A stretch of DNA of 64,000 nt from Gluconacetobacter takamatsuzukensis (GCF_014174275.1 NZ_JABEQK010000007.1:62001-126000), one strand, 5' to 3'; shown: positions 51,720 through 60,849, counted from the first letter of the stretch. Translations and numbers: made by a program. Notes: generated by a model from the sequence alone, not told the origin.

Positions 51720-51855
51720 GACGCGACGATCCCGCCCATTTTTCACGAACAGCGCCCGGCAAGAGAAAAAACGACCCCGGGCCCGTCAGGGCCGGCCAGC
51801 CCGATTATCCTCCGTCGCCGCCGGCCTGCCAAGGCGAAACCCGCCATGCGCGTCC

Positions 51856-53436
51856 CTACAGCCGCGTCTCCGCCGCGATCTCCTGCATGTCCAGGTCCTG
51901 CTCCAGCGCCCGCAACGCATGGTCGTGGATCTGCCCCTGGCGATGCAGCGCCAGGATTTCCGCCCGCGCCGCCCGGATCGCCGCCAGCACGGCCTCGTAA
52001 TGCGCGATCTCCTCCGGCCGGTGGGCCGACATGTCCCGGGCATAATCCCGGGTCACGCGCAGCCGGTGCCGATACTGCTCCAGCAGGCGCGGATGGCGCT
52101 CCCCCCCGTCCGGCAGGCGAGAGGCCTCTTCGATCGCCCGAAGCTGCGCCTCGGCCACGCGGACCCAGGCGGTGTTCTCGTTGGTCCGGATGCTCGCGGC
52201 CTCGTCGTCGGTCAGCTTCAGCGCACGGACCAGCGGCTCCAGCGTAATGCCCTGCAACAGCACCGTCACCAGGATGGCGGCAAAGGCGCAGCACAGCGCC
52301 AGGTCGCGGCCCGGCAGCGTCTCGGGCAGCGACAGCGCGGCGGCCAGGGTCACGACACCGCGCATGCCCGACCAGCCCATGACGATCGTCTCGGGCAGGG
52401 AAGGGGTGGCAAACCGGCGCGGCCACCAGCGCCGCAGCACCGCCCGCACCGCATCGGCGCCGAACAGCCAGACAAAGCGCGAGACGATCATGGTCCCCAG
52501 GATCGCGGCGATCGGGATCACCAGCTGGTGCAGCAGGTCCGTCGTCCCCTCCAGCCGGTGCAGCACCCCGCGCAGCGACAGGCCGATCAGGATGAACAGC
52601 ACCGATTGCAGCAGAAAGACCATGACCTTCCAGAAGGCCAGCCCGCGCACCCGCGTACTGGCGCTGAAATCGGCATGCTGGCTCCACCCCAGCATCAGCC
52701 CGGTGGTCACGGTGGCCAGCACGCCGGAGACATGCAGCCGGTCGGCCCCGATATACGATGCCGCCGCCAGCAGCACGGTCGCGGTAATGATCAGGTCGCT
52801 GTCGCGCAGCCGGCGGATCAGCCACAGCCCGCCCCACCCCATCACCGCCCCGATGGCCACCCCGCCGACCGAAACGAGGCCGAACGCCCCCACCGCCGCC
52901 ACGGGGTCGAACAGCCCCGTCAGCGCGGCCGCCAGCGCAAAGCGAAACAGCACCAGCCCGGTGGCATCGTTCAGCAGGCTCTCCCCCAGCAGCAGCGAGG
53001 TCAGGCGCCCCGGCAGGCTCAGCCGCTCCATCGCCGCCTCGGCGGCCACCGCATCGGGCGGCGAGACGATGGCCCCCAGCGTGAAGCACACCGCCCAGGG
53101 CAGCGCGGGCACCGCCAGCCGCGCCGCAATGCCCACCGCCAGGGTGGTAAACAGCGTGGTCCCCACCGCCAGCGCCAGGATGCCGCGCAGGTTGCGGCGA
53201 AATTCGTGCCAGGCCGTAAACCAGGCGCTGCTCATCAGCAACGGCGGCAGAAACACGACCATGACCAGGTCGGGGTCGATCGTCAGCTCCGGCGTGCCCG
53301 GCAGCAGCGCCAGCCCGGTCCCGCCCAGGATAAAGGCCGCCGCCGGCGGCAGCCTCAGCCACCGCGCCAGGCGCTCCAGCGCCAGGATCACCAGCAGCAG
53401 GAACAGGAAATACTCGTAGCGGGCGACGTCGGACAT
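51856..53436 (-). CDS. Na+/H+ antiporter, CPA1 family
   Basis: 526-residue inner-membrane cation/proton antiporter (NhaP/CvrA-like) with about 12 hydrophobic segments. CPA1 hallmarks are LGAIVSPPDAVAAEAAMERL and LLGESLLNDATGLVLFRFAL (the ND pair thought to bind the cation), GMRGVVTLAAALSLP, then a soluble C-terminal tail of about 120 residues with coiled-coil character (EAQLRAIEEASRLP). The start at 53436 begins the conserved MSDVARYE region. Acts in Na+ and pH homeostasis, plausible in an acid-producing host (inference). Confidence 0.9.
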   Translation of the reverse strand: MSDVARYEYFLFLLLVILALERLARWLRLPPAAAFILGGTGLALLPGTPELTIDPDLVMVVFLPPLLMSSAWFTAWHEFRRNLRGILALAVGTTLFTTLAVGIAARLAVPALPWAVCFTLGAIVSPPDAVAAEAAMERLSLPGRLTSLLLGESLLNDATGLVLFRFALAAALTGLFDPVAAVGAFGLVSVGGVAIGAVMGWGGLWLIRRLRDSDLIITATVLLAAASYIGADRLHVSGVLATVTTGLMLGWSQHADFSASTRVRGLAFWKVMVFLLQSVLFILIGLSLRGVLHRLEGTTDLLHQLVIPIAAILGTMIVSRFVWLFGADAVRAVLRRWWPRRFATPSLPETIVMGWSGMRGVVTLAAALSLPETLPGRDLALCCAFAAILVTVLLQGITLEPLVRALKLTDDEAASIRTNENTAWVRVAEAQLRAIEEASRLPDGGERHPRLLEQYRHRLRVTRDYARDMSAHRPEEIAHYEAVLAAIRAARAEILALHRQGQIHDHALRALEQDLDMQEIAAETRL

Positions 53437-53753
53437 GGGGGGGGAATCCGCAAGGGGGCGTATGGGTCGGATACACCCCATGCATACATCATATGGGCGG
53501 CGCGGTCATGGCGGCCCGCCCCCACGGCTCCCGGTACCTCTGCCGGGCGCCCCCGCCGCCGGTCACTATTGTCTCAGCTTTGCGACAGTCGCCAGGGGGC
53601 GGGACACGTTCGTGTGAGAGAGCTTACGGGATCGTAGCGATCCGAAAACCTTCCTGCCGATAAGCGGGCTGGTCGGCAACAGCCACGGGGCCCCGGCCTC
53701 GCCAATTGTCCCATATCACGGAAACATCAACAAGAATAAGGAACATACGCGAG
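53437..53753. other. Intergenic region upstream of the glucose dehydrogenase
   Basis: 317 bp without a gene, divergent between the antiporter and gcd. Contents: an inverted TTGTC...GACAG pair about 53570-53590 and a perfect GGATCG-TAG-CGATCC hairpin (53629-53643) 110 bp before the gcd start. No certain promoter hexamers. Confidence 0.45.
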
Positions 53754-56207
53754 ATGATTACGAGTGTGTTCTCGATCGTCACCTCGATCCTGCTCGCCCT
53801 TGTCGGGCTTTTTCTCCTGCTGGGCGGTGGATACCTGGCCGCCATCGGCGGGTCCCTGTTCTACGTCCTCGCGGGCGCCGTCATGATCGGCGCGGCGGCG
53901 GCGGCGTTCAAATCGCCCCGGCTCGCGCTGCGGCTCTATGCCGGGCTGCTGCTCCTCGCCACGGTGTGGGCGCTCTTCGAGGCCGGGTTCAACATCTGGA
54001 ACCTCGAAGTCCGCCTGCTCACGCTGGTCGGCATCGGCGCCTGGATGCTGCTGCCCTGGGTCTGGCGCCTGGGCGGAAGCTGGCTGGCCGACAAGCGCGA
54101 GATGCTGGGCGCCGTCAGCGTCGGCGCCCTGGCGCTGGTCGTCAGCTGCTTCACCTCCTATTCGATCGACGGCACGGTGCCGGCCGACCGGATGGCGGCG
54201 CAGGACACGGCCGATTCCGCCGCCGACGGCATCCCCGCCGCCGACTGGCAGGCCTATGGCCGCACCATGGGCGGCGACCGATACTCGCCGCTGGCGCAGA
54301 TCACGACGGCCAATGTCGGCCATCTGAAGCGCGCGTGGCTCACACGCACGGGCGACGTCCAGCAGGTCGGCGAAGGCACGGTCGCGGGCCCCGACCAGGG
54401 GCATGAATTCAACCTGGAAGTCACGCCGATCAAGGTCGGCGACACGCTGTACATGTGCACGCCCCATAGCTGGGTGATGGCGCTGGACGCGGCGACCGGC
54501 AAGGTCAAATGGACGTTCGATCCGCACCCCGCGGCGGCCGACCAGGCCAAGAACGTCTATCTCTCCTGCCGCGGCGTGACCTATTACAGGATCCCGGACG
54601 AAATCCAGACCAGCTGCCGCACGCGCATCTACTCGCCGGTGGCCGACGTCCGGATCGTGGCGCTGGATGCCGAGACCGGCAAGCCCTGCGACGATTTCGG
54701 CGATCACGGCTTCATCTCCCTGCGCCAGTATCTGGGCCACGTGCCCCACGGGTTCCACTTCGTCACCTCGCCGCCGCTGGTGGCGAAAAACCGCCTGATC
54801 ACCGGCGGCTGGATCTTCGACAACCAGGCCAATTTCGAACCCTCGGGCGCGGTCCGCGGCTTCGACGCCACCACCGGCGCCATCGCCTGGGCATGGGACG
54901 CCGGCCACACGCCGGAAACCTGGACCCCCGGCCCCGACGACGTGCTGACGCGCGACACCCCCAACGCCTGGGGCGTGTATACGGCCGACCCCGACCTGGG
55001 CCTGGTCTACATCCCCACCGGCAACTCCCCGCCGGACAATTGGGGCGGCTCGCGCCGTCCGTTCGACGACGCGACCTCGTCCGCGACGATCGCGCTGGAC
55101 ATCGTGACCGGCGAACGCCGCTGGACCTACCAGACCGTGCATCATGACCTGTGGGACATGGACATCCCCGCCGGCCCGTCGATGGTCGACCTGCCCGGCC
55201 CGGGCGGCGAGATGATCCCGGCACTGGTGCAGAGCACCAAGCGCGGCGAATTCTTCGTGCTCGACCGCCGCACCGGCCAGCCGGTCCCCGGCTACCCGGT
55301 CGAGGAACGTCCGGTGCCCACCGCCGGCGTGGCGCCCGACGACCGCGTGTCGCCGACCCAGCCCTTCCCGGCCGCAATGCCCTCGGTCACGCCGCCGGAC
55401 CTGAAGGAGACCGACATGTGGGGCGCGACGCTGCTCGATCAGATGATCTGCCGCATCCAGTACCGCCAGTCGGCTTATGAGGGCCAGTTCACCCCGCCGC
55501 ATGTCGGCAAGACCACGATCGTCTACCCGGCCTTCTACGGCATCGTGGACTGGCAGGGCATCACGATCGACCCGCAGCGCAAGATCATGCTGGCGAACGC
55601 AAGCTACCTGCCGTTCCGCATCAAGCTCGACCATCGCCAGACGCTGGAAGGCCCCGGCACCCTGCCGAAATGGAACGGCCAGGGTGAAGAGCCCGCGGCC
55701 AAGGGCGACGCGCTGTCGGTCTCGCCCGATTACGGCACGCCCTATATCGCCTACACCAATCCCTGGCTGAACCCGCTGCAGATTCCCTGCAAGGGCCCGG
55801 TCTGGGGCACGATGACGGCAATCGACCTGGTGACGAAGAAGATCATCTGGCAGCACCCGGTCGGTACCACCCGCGACACCGGCCCGTTCCGGACGCACGA
55901 CAACCTGCCCCTGCCCACCGGCATGTATAATATCGGCGGCAACATCGTGACCAAGGGCGGCGTGGTCTTCATGGGCGCCACCGCCGACGACTACCTGCGC
56001 GCCTTCGACCTCGCGACGGGCAAGGTGCTCTGGCGCGACCGCCTGCCGGCGGGCGGCCAGGCCACCCCGATGTCCTACGAGATCGGCGGCAAGCAATATG
56101 TCCTGATCGCGGCCGGCGGCCATGGCGGCCTGGGCACGCGCAGCGGCGACTACATCATCGCCTACACGCTTGACGGCACGCAGGCAGCAGGCGCGACCGT
56201 CCAATAA
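53754..56207 (+). CDS. gcd: Membrane-bound PQQ-dependent glucose dehydrogenase
   Basis: 817-residue quinoprotein that oxidises glucose at the periplasmic face and feeds electrons to ubiquinone; typical size for mGDH. Five transmembrane segments (residues 1 to about 145), then an eight-bladed PQQ propeller. Landmarks: SVDG-like EIGYTP not seen, but VHHDLWDMDIPAG with the catalytic Asp region, STKRGEFFVLDRRTG with the PQQ-binding Lys, and GGHGGLGTRSGDYIIAYTL at the end match glucose rather than alcohol dehydrogenases. AAGGA lies about 11 bp before ATG 53754. Quinate/shikimate dehydrogenases share the fold, so substrate needs assay. Confidence 0.92.
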   Translation: MITSVFSIVTSILLALVGLFLLLGGGYLAAIGGSLFYVLAGAVMIGAAAAAFKSPRLALRLYAGLLLLATVWALFEAGFNIWNLEVRLLTLVGIGAWMLLPWVWRLGGSWLADKREMLGAVSVGALALVVSCFTSYSIDGTVPADRMAAQDTADSAADGIPAADWQAYGRTMGGDRYSPLAQITTANVGHLKRAWLTRTGDVQQVGEGTVAGPDQGHEFNLEVTPIKVGDTLYMCTPHSWVMALDAATGKVKWTFDPHPAAADQAKNVYLSCRGVTYYRIPDEIQTSCRTRIYSPVADVRIVALDAETGKPCDDFGDHGFISLRQYLGHVPHGFHFVTSPPLVAKNRLITGGWIFDNQANFEPSGAVRGFDATTGAIAWAWDAGHTPETWTPGPDDVLTRDTPNAWGVYTADPDLGLVYIPTGNSPPDNWGGSRRPFDDATSSATIALDIVTGERRWTYQTVHHDLWDMDIPAGPSMVDLPGPGGEMIPALVQSTKRGEFFVLDRRTGQPVPGYPVEERPVPTAGVAPDDRVSPTQPFPAAMPSVTPPDLKETDMWGATLLDQMICRIQYRQSAYEGQFTPPHVGKTTIVYPAFYGIVDWQGITIDPQRKIMLANASYLPFRIKLDHRQTLEGPGTLPKWNGQGEEPAAKGDALSVSPDYGTPYIAYTNPWLNPLQIPCKGPVWGTMTAIDLVTKKIIWQHPVGTTRDTGPFRTHDNLPLPTGMYNIGGNIVTKGGVVFMGATADDYLRAFDLATGKVLWRDRLPAGGQATPMSYEIGGKQYVLIAAGGHGGLGTRSGDYIIAYTLDGTQAAGATVQ

Positions 56208-56233
56208 ATAAACAATAATAACAGGTAACAAGC

Positions 56234-56262
56234 ATACCGGGCGCGCCCAGCGCGCCCGGTAT
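56234..56262 (+). terminator. Strong hairpin after gcd
   Basis: ATACCGGGCGCGC/GCGCGCCCGGTAT, a perfect 13-bp stem with a 3-nt loop, between gcd and the barrel-protein gene. No U-tract, so it may limit or protect rather than fully terminate. Confidence 0.6.
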
Positions 56263-56284
56263 CGCCCCCAACGGAATCAAACCA

Positions 56285-57178
56285 ATGCGTTTGACAGAAC
56301 AGCCGGCATGGCTTCGGACCCTGGTCCGCTTTTCCATCCCCGGCATCGTCCTGCTCGGTGCCGCCCCGGCGGCCCATGCCTCGGACGTCACGCTGGGCAT
56401 CATCGGCCCCCACGAATACGATCTCCCGGTCGACTTCCAGCCCTTCAACGTGCTGGTGCAGTACGGCGACGGCAATGCCGCCGGCTCCTATTACAACGGC
56501 TCGGGCCAGCGCACGCCGGGGCAGGGCAGCCACACCTGGTCGGGCCTGACCAAATACGTCCATTTCCGCAGTTTCGAGGCCATTCCCCATGTCGGCTTCG
56601 CGTTCGAGCTGATCCAGGGCGAAAGCTTCACCCTGGCCAACGGCAAGAACTATGGCGGCTTCGGCCCCACCATCGTCGGCCCCGCCGCATGGTTCAAGCC
56701 GAACGCCCACAGCACCTTCGGCTTCCAGACCTTCATGCAGACGCCCGACGGCACGCGCGACGCCACTTCGCCCAATTACTGGTCCAACATCTCCAGCTTC
56801 ATCTTCGACTATGAATGGAAACATTTCAGCTTCGACGGCGACGCGGGCACGGTGGTCGGCTCCACCAAGCACATACGCGGCCAGAACAGCTATTTTCCCG
56901 GAATCGTCTTCTACTCCAACCTGCGCTGGAGCTGGAAGGCAACCAAGCTGCTCGAACCGTTCTTCGCGCTGGACTGGCAGAACGTGACCGGCACCTACAA
57001 CAACACGCGCCGTTCCTACGTAAAGGATTCCAGCAGCCGCGAGGTCGCGCTGGGCGTCGGCATGATGTTCAACATCGCCAAGAACTTCTCCTTCACCACC
57101 CGCTACACCCATTCGGTCGAAGGCCGAAACACGCCCGAAAGCAACGCCTACTACATAAAACTCGTCTACCTCTGGTAG
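56285..57178 (+). CDS. Outer-membrane beta-barrel protein (nucleoside-channel/SphA-like)
   Basis: 297-residue protein with a signal peptide (LVRFSIPGIVLLGAAPAAHA) and many alternating-residue strands: SYYNGSGQRTPGQGSHTWSG, EAIPHVGFAFELIQGES and a final YYIKLVYLW with terminal aromatic residue, typical of outer-membrane barrels of the transporter/porin-like type. The 77-bp gap with a hairpin after gcd suggests a shared transcript and a role in admitting substrates or exporting products of glucose oxidation; this is inference. I could not assign a specific family. Confidence 0.6.
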   Translation: MRLTEQPAWLRTLVRFSIPGIVLLGAAPAAHASDVTLGIIGPHEYDLPVDFQPFNVLVQYGDGNAAGSYYNGSGQRTPGQGSHTWSGLTKYVHFRSFEAIPHVGFAFELIQGESFTLANGKNYGGFGPTIVGPAAWFKPNAHSTFGFQTFMQTPDGTRDATSPNYWSNISSFIFDYEWKHFSFDGDAGTVVGSTKHIRGQNSYFPGIVFYSNLRWSWKATKLLEPFFALDWQNVTGTYNNTRRSYVKDSSSREVALGVGMMFNIAKNFSFTTRYTHSVEGRNTPESNAYYIKLVYLW

Positions 57179-57187
57179 ATTCTGCCT

Positions 57188-57672
57188 GCAAAGCCGCCCT
57201 GCCGGCGATCCGGCGCGCGTTTCCTGCGCTTCGGTGCTCACGGCCCACAAGGCCGCTCCGCTCCGATGCTCAAAAACCCACGCCGGCCGTGCCGCTTTCG
57301 CGGCATTCTCACTCGGCAGGCCGACTTTTCAGGCAGAATCCGGTGGCTCGCAAAGCCGCCCTGCCGGCGATCCGGCGCGCGTTTCCTGCGCTTCGGTGCT
57401 CACGGCCGATAAGGCCGCTCCGCTCCGATGCTCGGAAACCCACGCCGGCCGTGCCGCTGCGCGGCACTCCCACTCGGCAGGCCGACTTTTCAGGCAGAAT
57501 CCGGCGGCCCACAAAGCCACCCTGCCGGCGTGTCCTCCGCGCGTGTCCTGCACTCCGATGCTCAAAAACCCACGCCGGCCATGCTGCTTTCGCGGCACTC
57601 TCACTCGGAAAGCCGACTTTCCAGTCGGGATCGGGCAGTTCACAAAGCCACCCTGCCGGAAACCCGGCGCGG
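57188..57672. repeat. Tandem array of 162-bp units
   Basis: Units begin at CAAAGCC-type sequences at 57189, 57351, 57512 and 57643. Spacings are 162, 161 and 131 bp, the third unit carries a deletion, and the fourth is a stub. Each unit carries CCTGCCGGCGATCCGGCGCGC, ACCCACGCCGGCCGTGCCGC and ACTCGGCAGGCCGACTTTTC. Frames open through it are repeat artefacts. A fragment recurs inverted at 40521-40555. The rest of the 57179-57944 gap holds the promoter below and a GGGACG/CGTCCC hairpin at 57837-57851. Confidence 0.85.
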
Positions 57673-57788
57673 GCCGTGTCCCGCGCGTTTTTCCTGCCCG
57701 CATCACATTATTTCGAAACGGCCGCCATTCCCCTCCGATCGCCGCCTGCCTCATCACGACTTCTTGCCGCCGCACCCCCCACAGGGCA

Positions 57789-57819
57789 TTGACGTGGCAG
57801 CAGCCAGAAGCTGTATATA
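57789..57819 (+). promoter_or_regulatory. Candidate promoter of the GAF-Fis regulator
   Basis: TTGACG (57789-57794) and TATATA (57814-57819) with 19-bp spacing, in the first AT-rich stretch after the repeat array, 126 bp before the ATG. Confidence 0.45.
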
Positions 57820-57944
57820 TGTTATATGTAAATTAAGGGACGGAACGTCCCGAAGACCCTGGCAGGCGCCACCCCCGACCCGATCCGGCCAGGGACGGCG
57901 CTCCAGAACGTGTTGTGAAGCGATTACGGGCGCGGCGGCGAACG

Positions 57945-58886
57945 ATGGAATGGGCAGGTCCGCATAAAGGCGGCACGGGCAGGGCGCATAACGGCGCCGA
58001 TGCCATCAGGGTGGAACGGTCGTGGCAGCGCTGCGCCGCGTCCCACCATGTCGACCCGGCCCAGGGCTGGGCGGCCGACATTCTCAGCGGCGCGGAATTC
58101 CGCCATGTCAGCGGGCGCTCCGTTCCCCTCATGCGCGCGGCCCAGCCGGAAATGCGGCGCCTGTTCGACCTGGTCCACCCGCTGGGCCTGCTGGTCCTGC
58201 TGGCCGATACCGACGCCATGCTGCTGGCCCGCTGCGCGGATGAAAGCCAGTCGGCCCATTGCCGCAGGATGTGCCTGCAACAGGGCGCGATCTGGGACGA
58301 AGCCATCGCCGGCACCAACGGCGTCGGCACCTGCGTCCGCGACGGCGACCCGCTCTTTCTCGGCCAGGGCGAGCACTGGCGCTTCTGCCTGTCGCTGCTG
58401 GCCAGCTTCGCCACCCCGATCTACGACGCCCAGGGCCAGATGGTCGGCGCACTCAACCTCGCCGCATTCCACGGCGATTCCTCGCGCCACGCCGCCCCCC
58501 TGCTGATGGACACCCTCATCCAGGCCGGCCGCCGCATCGAGGAACATCTGTTCCGCACCCGCTATGACGGGCGCAAGGTCCTGCTGCTGGACACGGCCGA
58601 TGGCTGCTCCACCCCCCTGGTCGCGATCGACGATGACGGCCAGGTGGTCGGCGCCACCCGCGCCGCACGCACCCTGATGCACTGGACGGACGAGATGATC
58701 CGCGAGCAGCCCAACCTGCTCTCGGCGCTGGAAGGCGACGATTCCCCCAGTTTCCGCAAGGCGGAGGAAAGCGTCATCCACGCTGCCCTCGCCGCCACCC
58801 AGGGCAACGTCACCCGCGCGGCACGCGGCCTGGGCATCAGCCGGGCCACCCTCTATCGCAAGATGCGCCAGCTCGCCATCGCGTAA
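57945..58886 (+). CDS. GAF-domain, Fis-type HTH regulator lacking the AAA+ domain
   Basis: 313-residue protein resembling the ends of AcoR-type enhancer-binding proteins. N-terminal RVERSWQRCAASHHVDP, a GAF sensor (residues about 60-185, AIAGTNGVGTCVRDG, FATPIYDAQGQMVGALNLAA), a PAS-like segment (STPLVAIDDDGQVVGATRAA) and a C-terminal Fis HTH (TQGNVTRAARGLGISRATLYRKMR). The central sigma-54 ATPase (GAFTGA, Walker motifs) is absent. ATG 57945 is preferred over GTG 57915. It probably represses or activates without sigma-54, perhaps on gcd; no direct evidence. Confidence 0.82.
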   Translation: MEWAGPHKGGTGRAHNGADAIRVERSWQRCAASHHVDPAQGWAADILSGAEFRHVSGRSVPLMRAAQPEMRRLFDLVHPLGLLVLLADTDAMLLARCADESQSAHCRRMCLQQGAIWDEAIAGTNGVGTCVRDGDPLFLGQGEHWRFCLSLLASFATPIYDAQGQMVGALNLAAFHGDSSRHAAPLLMDTLIQAGRRIEEHLFRTRYDGRKVLLLDTADGCSTPLVAIDDDGQVVGATRAARTLMHWTDEMIREQPNLLSALEGDDSPSFRKAEESVIHAALAATQGNVTRAARGLGISRATLYRKMRQLAIA

Positions 58887-59019
58887 GAAACTGTTTCAGA
58901 ACCCCCGCCGGCCCCCGGCATTCCGTATTCTGCCCTGGTATCCTGCACTTACCGCCCGGCGCGCGGCCGGCCCGCGCTTGCCCGCCCATCTTGCGCAAAC
59001 GTTGCCTGTTCGGTAATGT

Positions 59020-59038
59020 GCGAATAATTCTTATTATC
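59020..59038. promoter_or_regulatory. Fur box upstream of the PepSY gene
   Basis: Reverse strand GATAATAAGAATTATTCGC matches the 19-bp Fur consensus at 14 of 19 positions by hand. It lies 10 bp before the GTG start of the PepSY protein, so iron repression is likely. Confidence 0.7.
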
Positions 59039-59048
59039 GTGGTGGCGC

Positions 59049-60200
59049 GTGCTTCGGAAAATTCATCGCTGGATCGGGCTGGCCCTGATTCTGCCGTTCG
59101 CGTTGCAGGGCCTGACCGGGCTGCTGCTGGTCGTTCTGCCGCTGGTGCTGGGGGGCCGCCCCGCCGTCCCGCCAACCGGGCCCGCAACCGGCCCCGCGAT
59201 GGGGGCCGAGGCCATGGTCGCCGCCGCGCGCGCCGTGGCCCCCGCCGGCACGCTCCCCCTGCGCTTCGATCCCGCGCGCTGGCCGGGCGACAGCGCGGTC
59301 GTCGCCTTCGGCCCGGCCGGCGAGCGCCACCCGGAATTCGAGGTGATGGTCGACCCCACCCACGCCACGGTCCTGCACACGCATGTCGTGCCGCACCTGC
59401 TGCGCGTGCTGCACAATCTGCACGCCGACCTGCTGCTGCTGCCCTACGGCCAGAACGCAACCGGCGTCATGGGTGTGCTGCTCAGCGTCATGGCCGTCAC
59501 CGGGCTGATCCTGTGGTGGCCCCACCCGGCCCTGTGGGCCTCGGGCAAATGGCGGCGCACGATCATGGTCTCGCCCAGGGCGCGCGGCTACCGCCTGTGG
59601 CGCGAAACCCATATCAGCCTGGGCTTCTGGACCTTGGGGATCCTGCTGTTCCTGGCCCTCAGCGGCACGGTCCTGGCCTTCCCCTTCGCCCGCCCGCTAT
59701 TCGGCGTCCAGGGTGGCGACCGCCCGGCCCACGGCCGCGCCCACCATGCCGACCACGCCCCCGCCATCCCGGGCGAGCAGGGGCTGGACACCGCCCTGGC
59801 CGCGCTCCACACCCAGATGCCCGACGCGGTCCTCACCTCCGCCCGCCTCGGTACCCGCCCGGCCGAGCAATCCTTCACCGTCATCCTCCCCGCCTACGGC
59901 CCCAACCGCCCGGCCACGGTGCGCTACGACACCGACGCCGAAACGGTCAGCCTCACCCGCGACCCGGCCAAACAGCGCACGGGCGAACTGACCTTCATGT
60001 GGCTCCACACACTGCACGAGGCCAAACTGGCCGGCCCCTCCGTCATCGCCGGCCTGTGGCGCACCGCCGTCGGCATCGCCGGCGCCGCCCTGTTCTTCTT
60101 CTCCATCTCCGGCGGTATCATGTGGCTCCTCCGCCGCCGCGGCGCCGCCACCCGCAAGGCCCGCGTGGCCGCGGTCCCGGAACCGTCCCGTACCGTCTAG
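59049..60200 (+). CDS. PepSY-domain inner-membrane protein (iron-regulated)
   Basis: 383-residue PepSY/PiuB-like protein with four hydrophobic segments: start HRWIGLALILPFALQGLTGLLLVV, then TGVMGVLLSVMAVTGLILWW, a middle helix (GFWTLGILLFLALSGTVLAF) and the final AGAALFFFSISGGIMWLL. Conserved His residues (KIHRWIGL, HNLHADLL, ETHISLGFW, WLHTLHEAKL) may carry heme or metal. Such proteins act as ferric-siderophore or heme reductases. The Fur box 10 bp upstream supports an iron role. GTG start at 59049. Confidence 0.88.
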   Translation: MLRKIHRWIGLALILPFALQGLTGLLLVVLPLVLGGRPAVPPTGPATGPAMGAEAMVAAARAVAPAGTLPLRFDPARWPGDSAVVAFGPAGERHPEFEVMVDPTHATVLHTHVVPHLLRVLHNLHADLLLLPYGQNATGVMGVLLSVMAVTGLILWWPHPALWASGKWRRTIMVSPRARGYRLWRETHISLGFWTLGILLFLALSGTVLAFPFARPLFGVQGGDRPAHGRAHHADHAPAIPGEQGLDTALAALHTQMPDAVLTSARLGTRPAEQSFTVILPAYGPNRPATVRYDTDAETVSLTRDPAKQRTGELTFMWLHTLHEAKLAGPSVIAGLWRTAVGIAGAALFFFSISGGIMWLLRRRGAATRKARVAAVPEPSRTV

Positions 60201-60210
60201 CGGGAAGCGG

Positions 60211-60252
60211 CGGGGCGCTGCCCCGCACCCCGCCAAAGGCAGTCGCCTTTGG
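60211..60252. terminator. Double hairpin after the PepSY gene
   Basis: CGGGGC/GCCCCG (60211-60225) and CCAAAGGC/GCCTTTGG (60233-60252, 4-nt loop). A likely terminator region within the 216-bp gap before the small membrane gene; rest of that gap shows nothing else. Confidence 0.6.
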
Positions 60253-60416
60253 AAACCAGTCGTTGGATGACGGCAGCCGGCCTTGCGCCTCTTTCGTGGC
60301 CCCACCTCCCAAGGCTTGCTCCGGTCTTTTCCCGGTGACAAGCTCATGACCCCGAACGATGCCCGGAGAGTCCATTCTCTATCGACGCAGCATCCACAGT
60401 CACGAGAGGCCCGGAA

Positions 60417-60605
60417 ATGCAATGGACATTTAAAAATGTCTTGATAAGAATTGCCGTTTTCTCACTGGTCGGCCTCACATTTTCCTTCGTCGTCAACAAT
60501 CACAAGATCAATTACGAAGCCAGCCTGGTCGCGATCACCATCTGGTCGGCCCTGAATATCTCCATATTCCTCTACAAGACGCTCAAGGCCACCCCCACGC
60601 GCTAA
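60417..60605 (+). CDS. Small two-helix membrane protein of unknown function
   Basis: 62 residues with two hydrophobic helices (VLIRIAVFSLVGLTFSFVV and ASLVAITIWSALNISIFLY) and a Lys-Thr-rich tail. I do not recognise a family. The coding stretch is markedly less GC-rich than its surroundings (60420-60580), unlike neighbouring genes, hinting at foreign or weakly constrained origin. AGGCCCGGAA precedes the ATG by a few bases as a poor ribosome site. It and the 40-codon gene downstream form a pair of mini-membrane genes. Confidence 0.5.
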   Translation: MQWTFKNVLIRIAVFSLVGLTFSFVVNNHKINYEASLVAITIWSALNISIFLYKTLKATPTR

Positions 60606-60716
60606 CCGCACGCCGGCAAAATCCCTACCCACCGCCGCCCCGTTTCCCCCCGCCATCCGGTATGTTATAACAAGAAGGGCCCCTCGACCCCACGGACAAA
60701 AGACGGAGACAAAGGC

Positions 60717-60839
60717 GTGAAAAAACCGGAACTCATCACGCTGGTCTCAGCCGTTTTCATCATTTCCGCCGCAATCTACTATATATACGGCCATTATACC
60801 CCGGTCTCCACCGGCTGCACCCTGGGCATATGCTTCTGA
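60717..60839 (+). CDS. 40-residue putative membrane peptide
   Basis: GTG-started frame with GGAGA about 7 bp upstream. One hydrophobic helix (ITLVSAVFIISAAIYYIYG) and a C-terminal TGCTLGICF with two cysteines. Too short for reliable family assignment. Position 111 bp after the 62-residue gene and on the same strand suggests a tandem of mini-proteins; expression unproven. Confidence 0.4.
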   Translation: MKKPELITLVSAVFIISAAIYYIYGHYTPVSTGCTLGICF

Positions 60840-60849
60840 TACGCCGCTC

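Noticed and set aside
53754-56207. PQQ alcohol dehydrogenase (AdhA)
   Set aside because: Has five N-terminal membrane helices and no cytochrome c domain or CXXCH motif, so it belongs to the glucose dehydrogenase group.
57188-57672. CRISPR array
   Set aside because: Unit length about 160 bp, no short conserved repeats with unique spacers, no cas genes nearby.
57234-57836. 200-codon frame through the repeat array
   Set aside because: Its amino-acid pattern merely repeats with the 162-bp unit and has no fold; treated as non-coding repeat.
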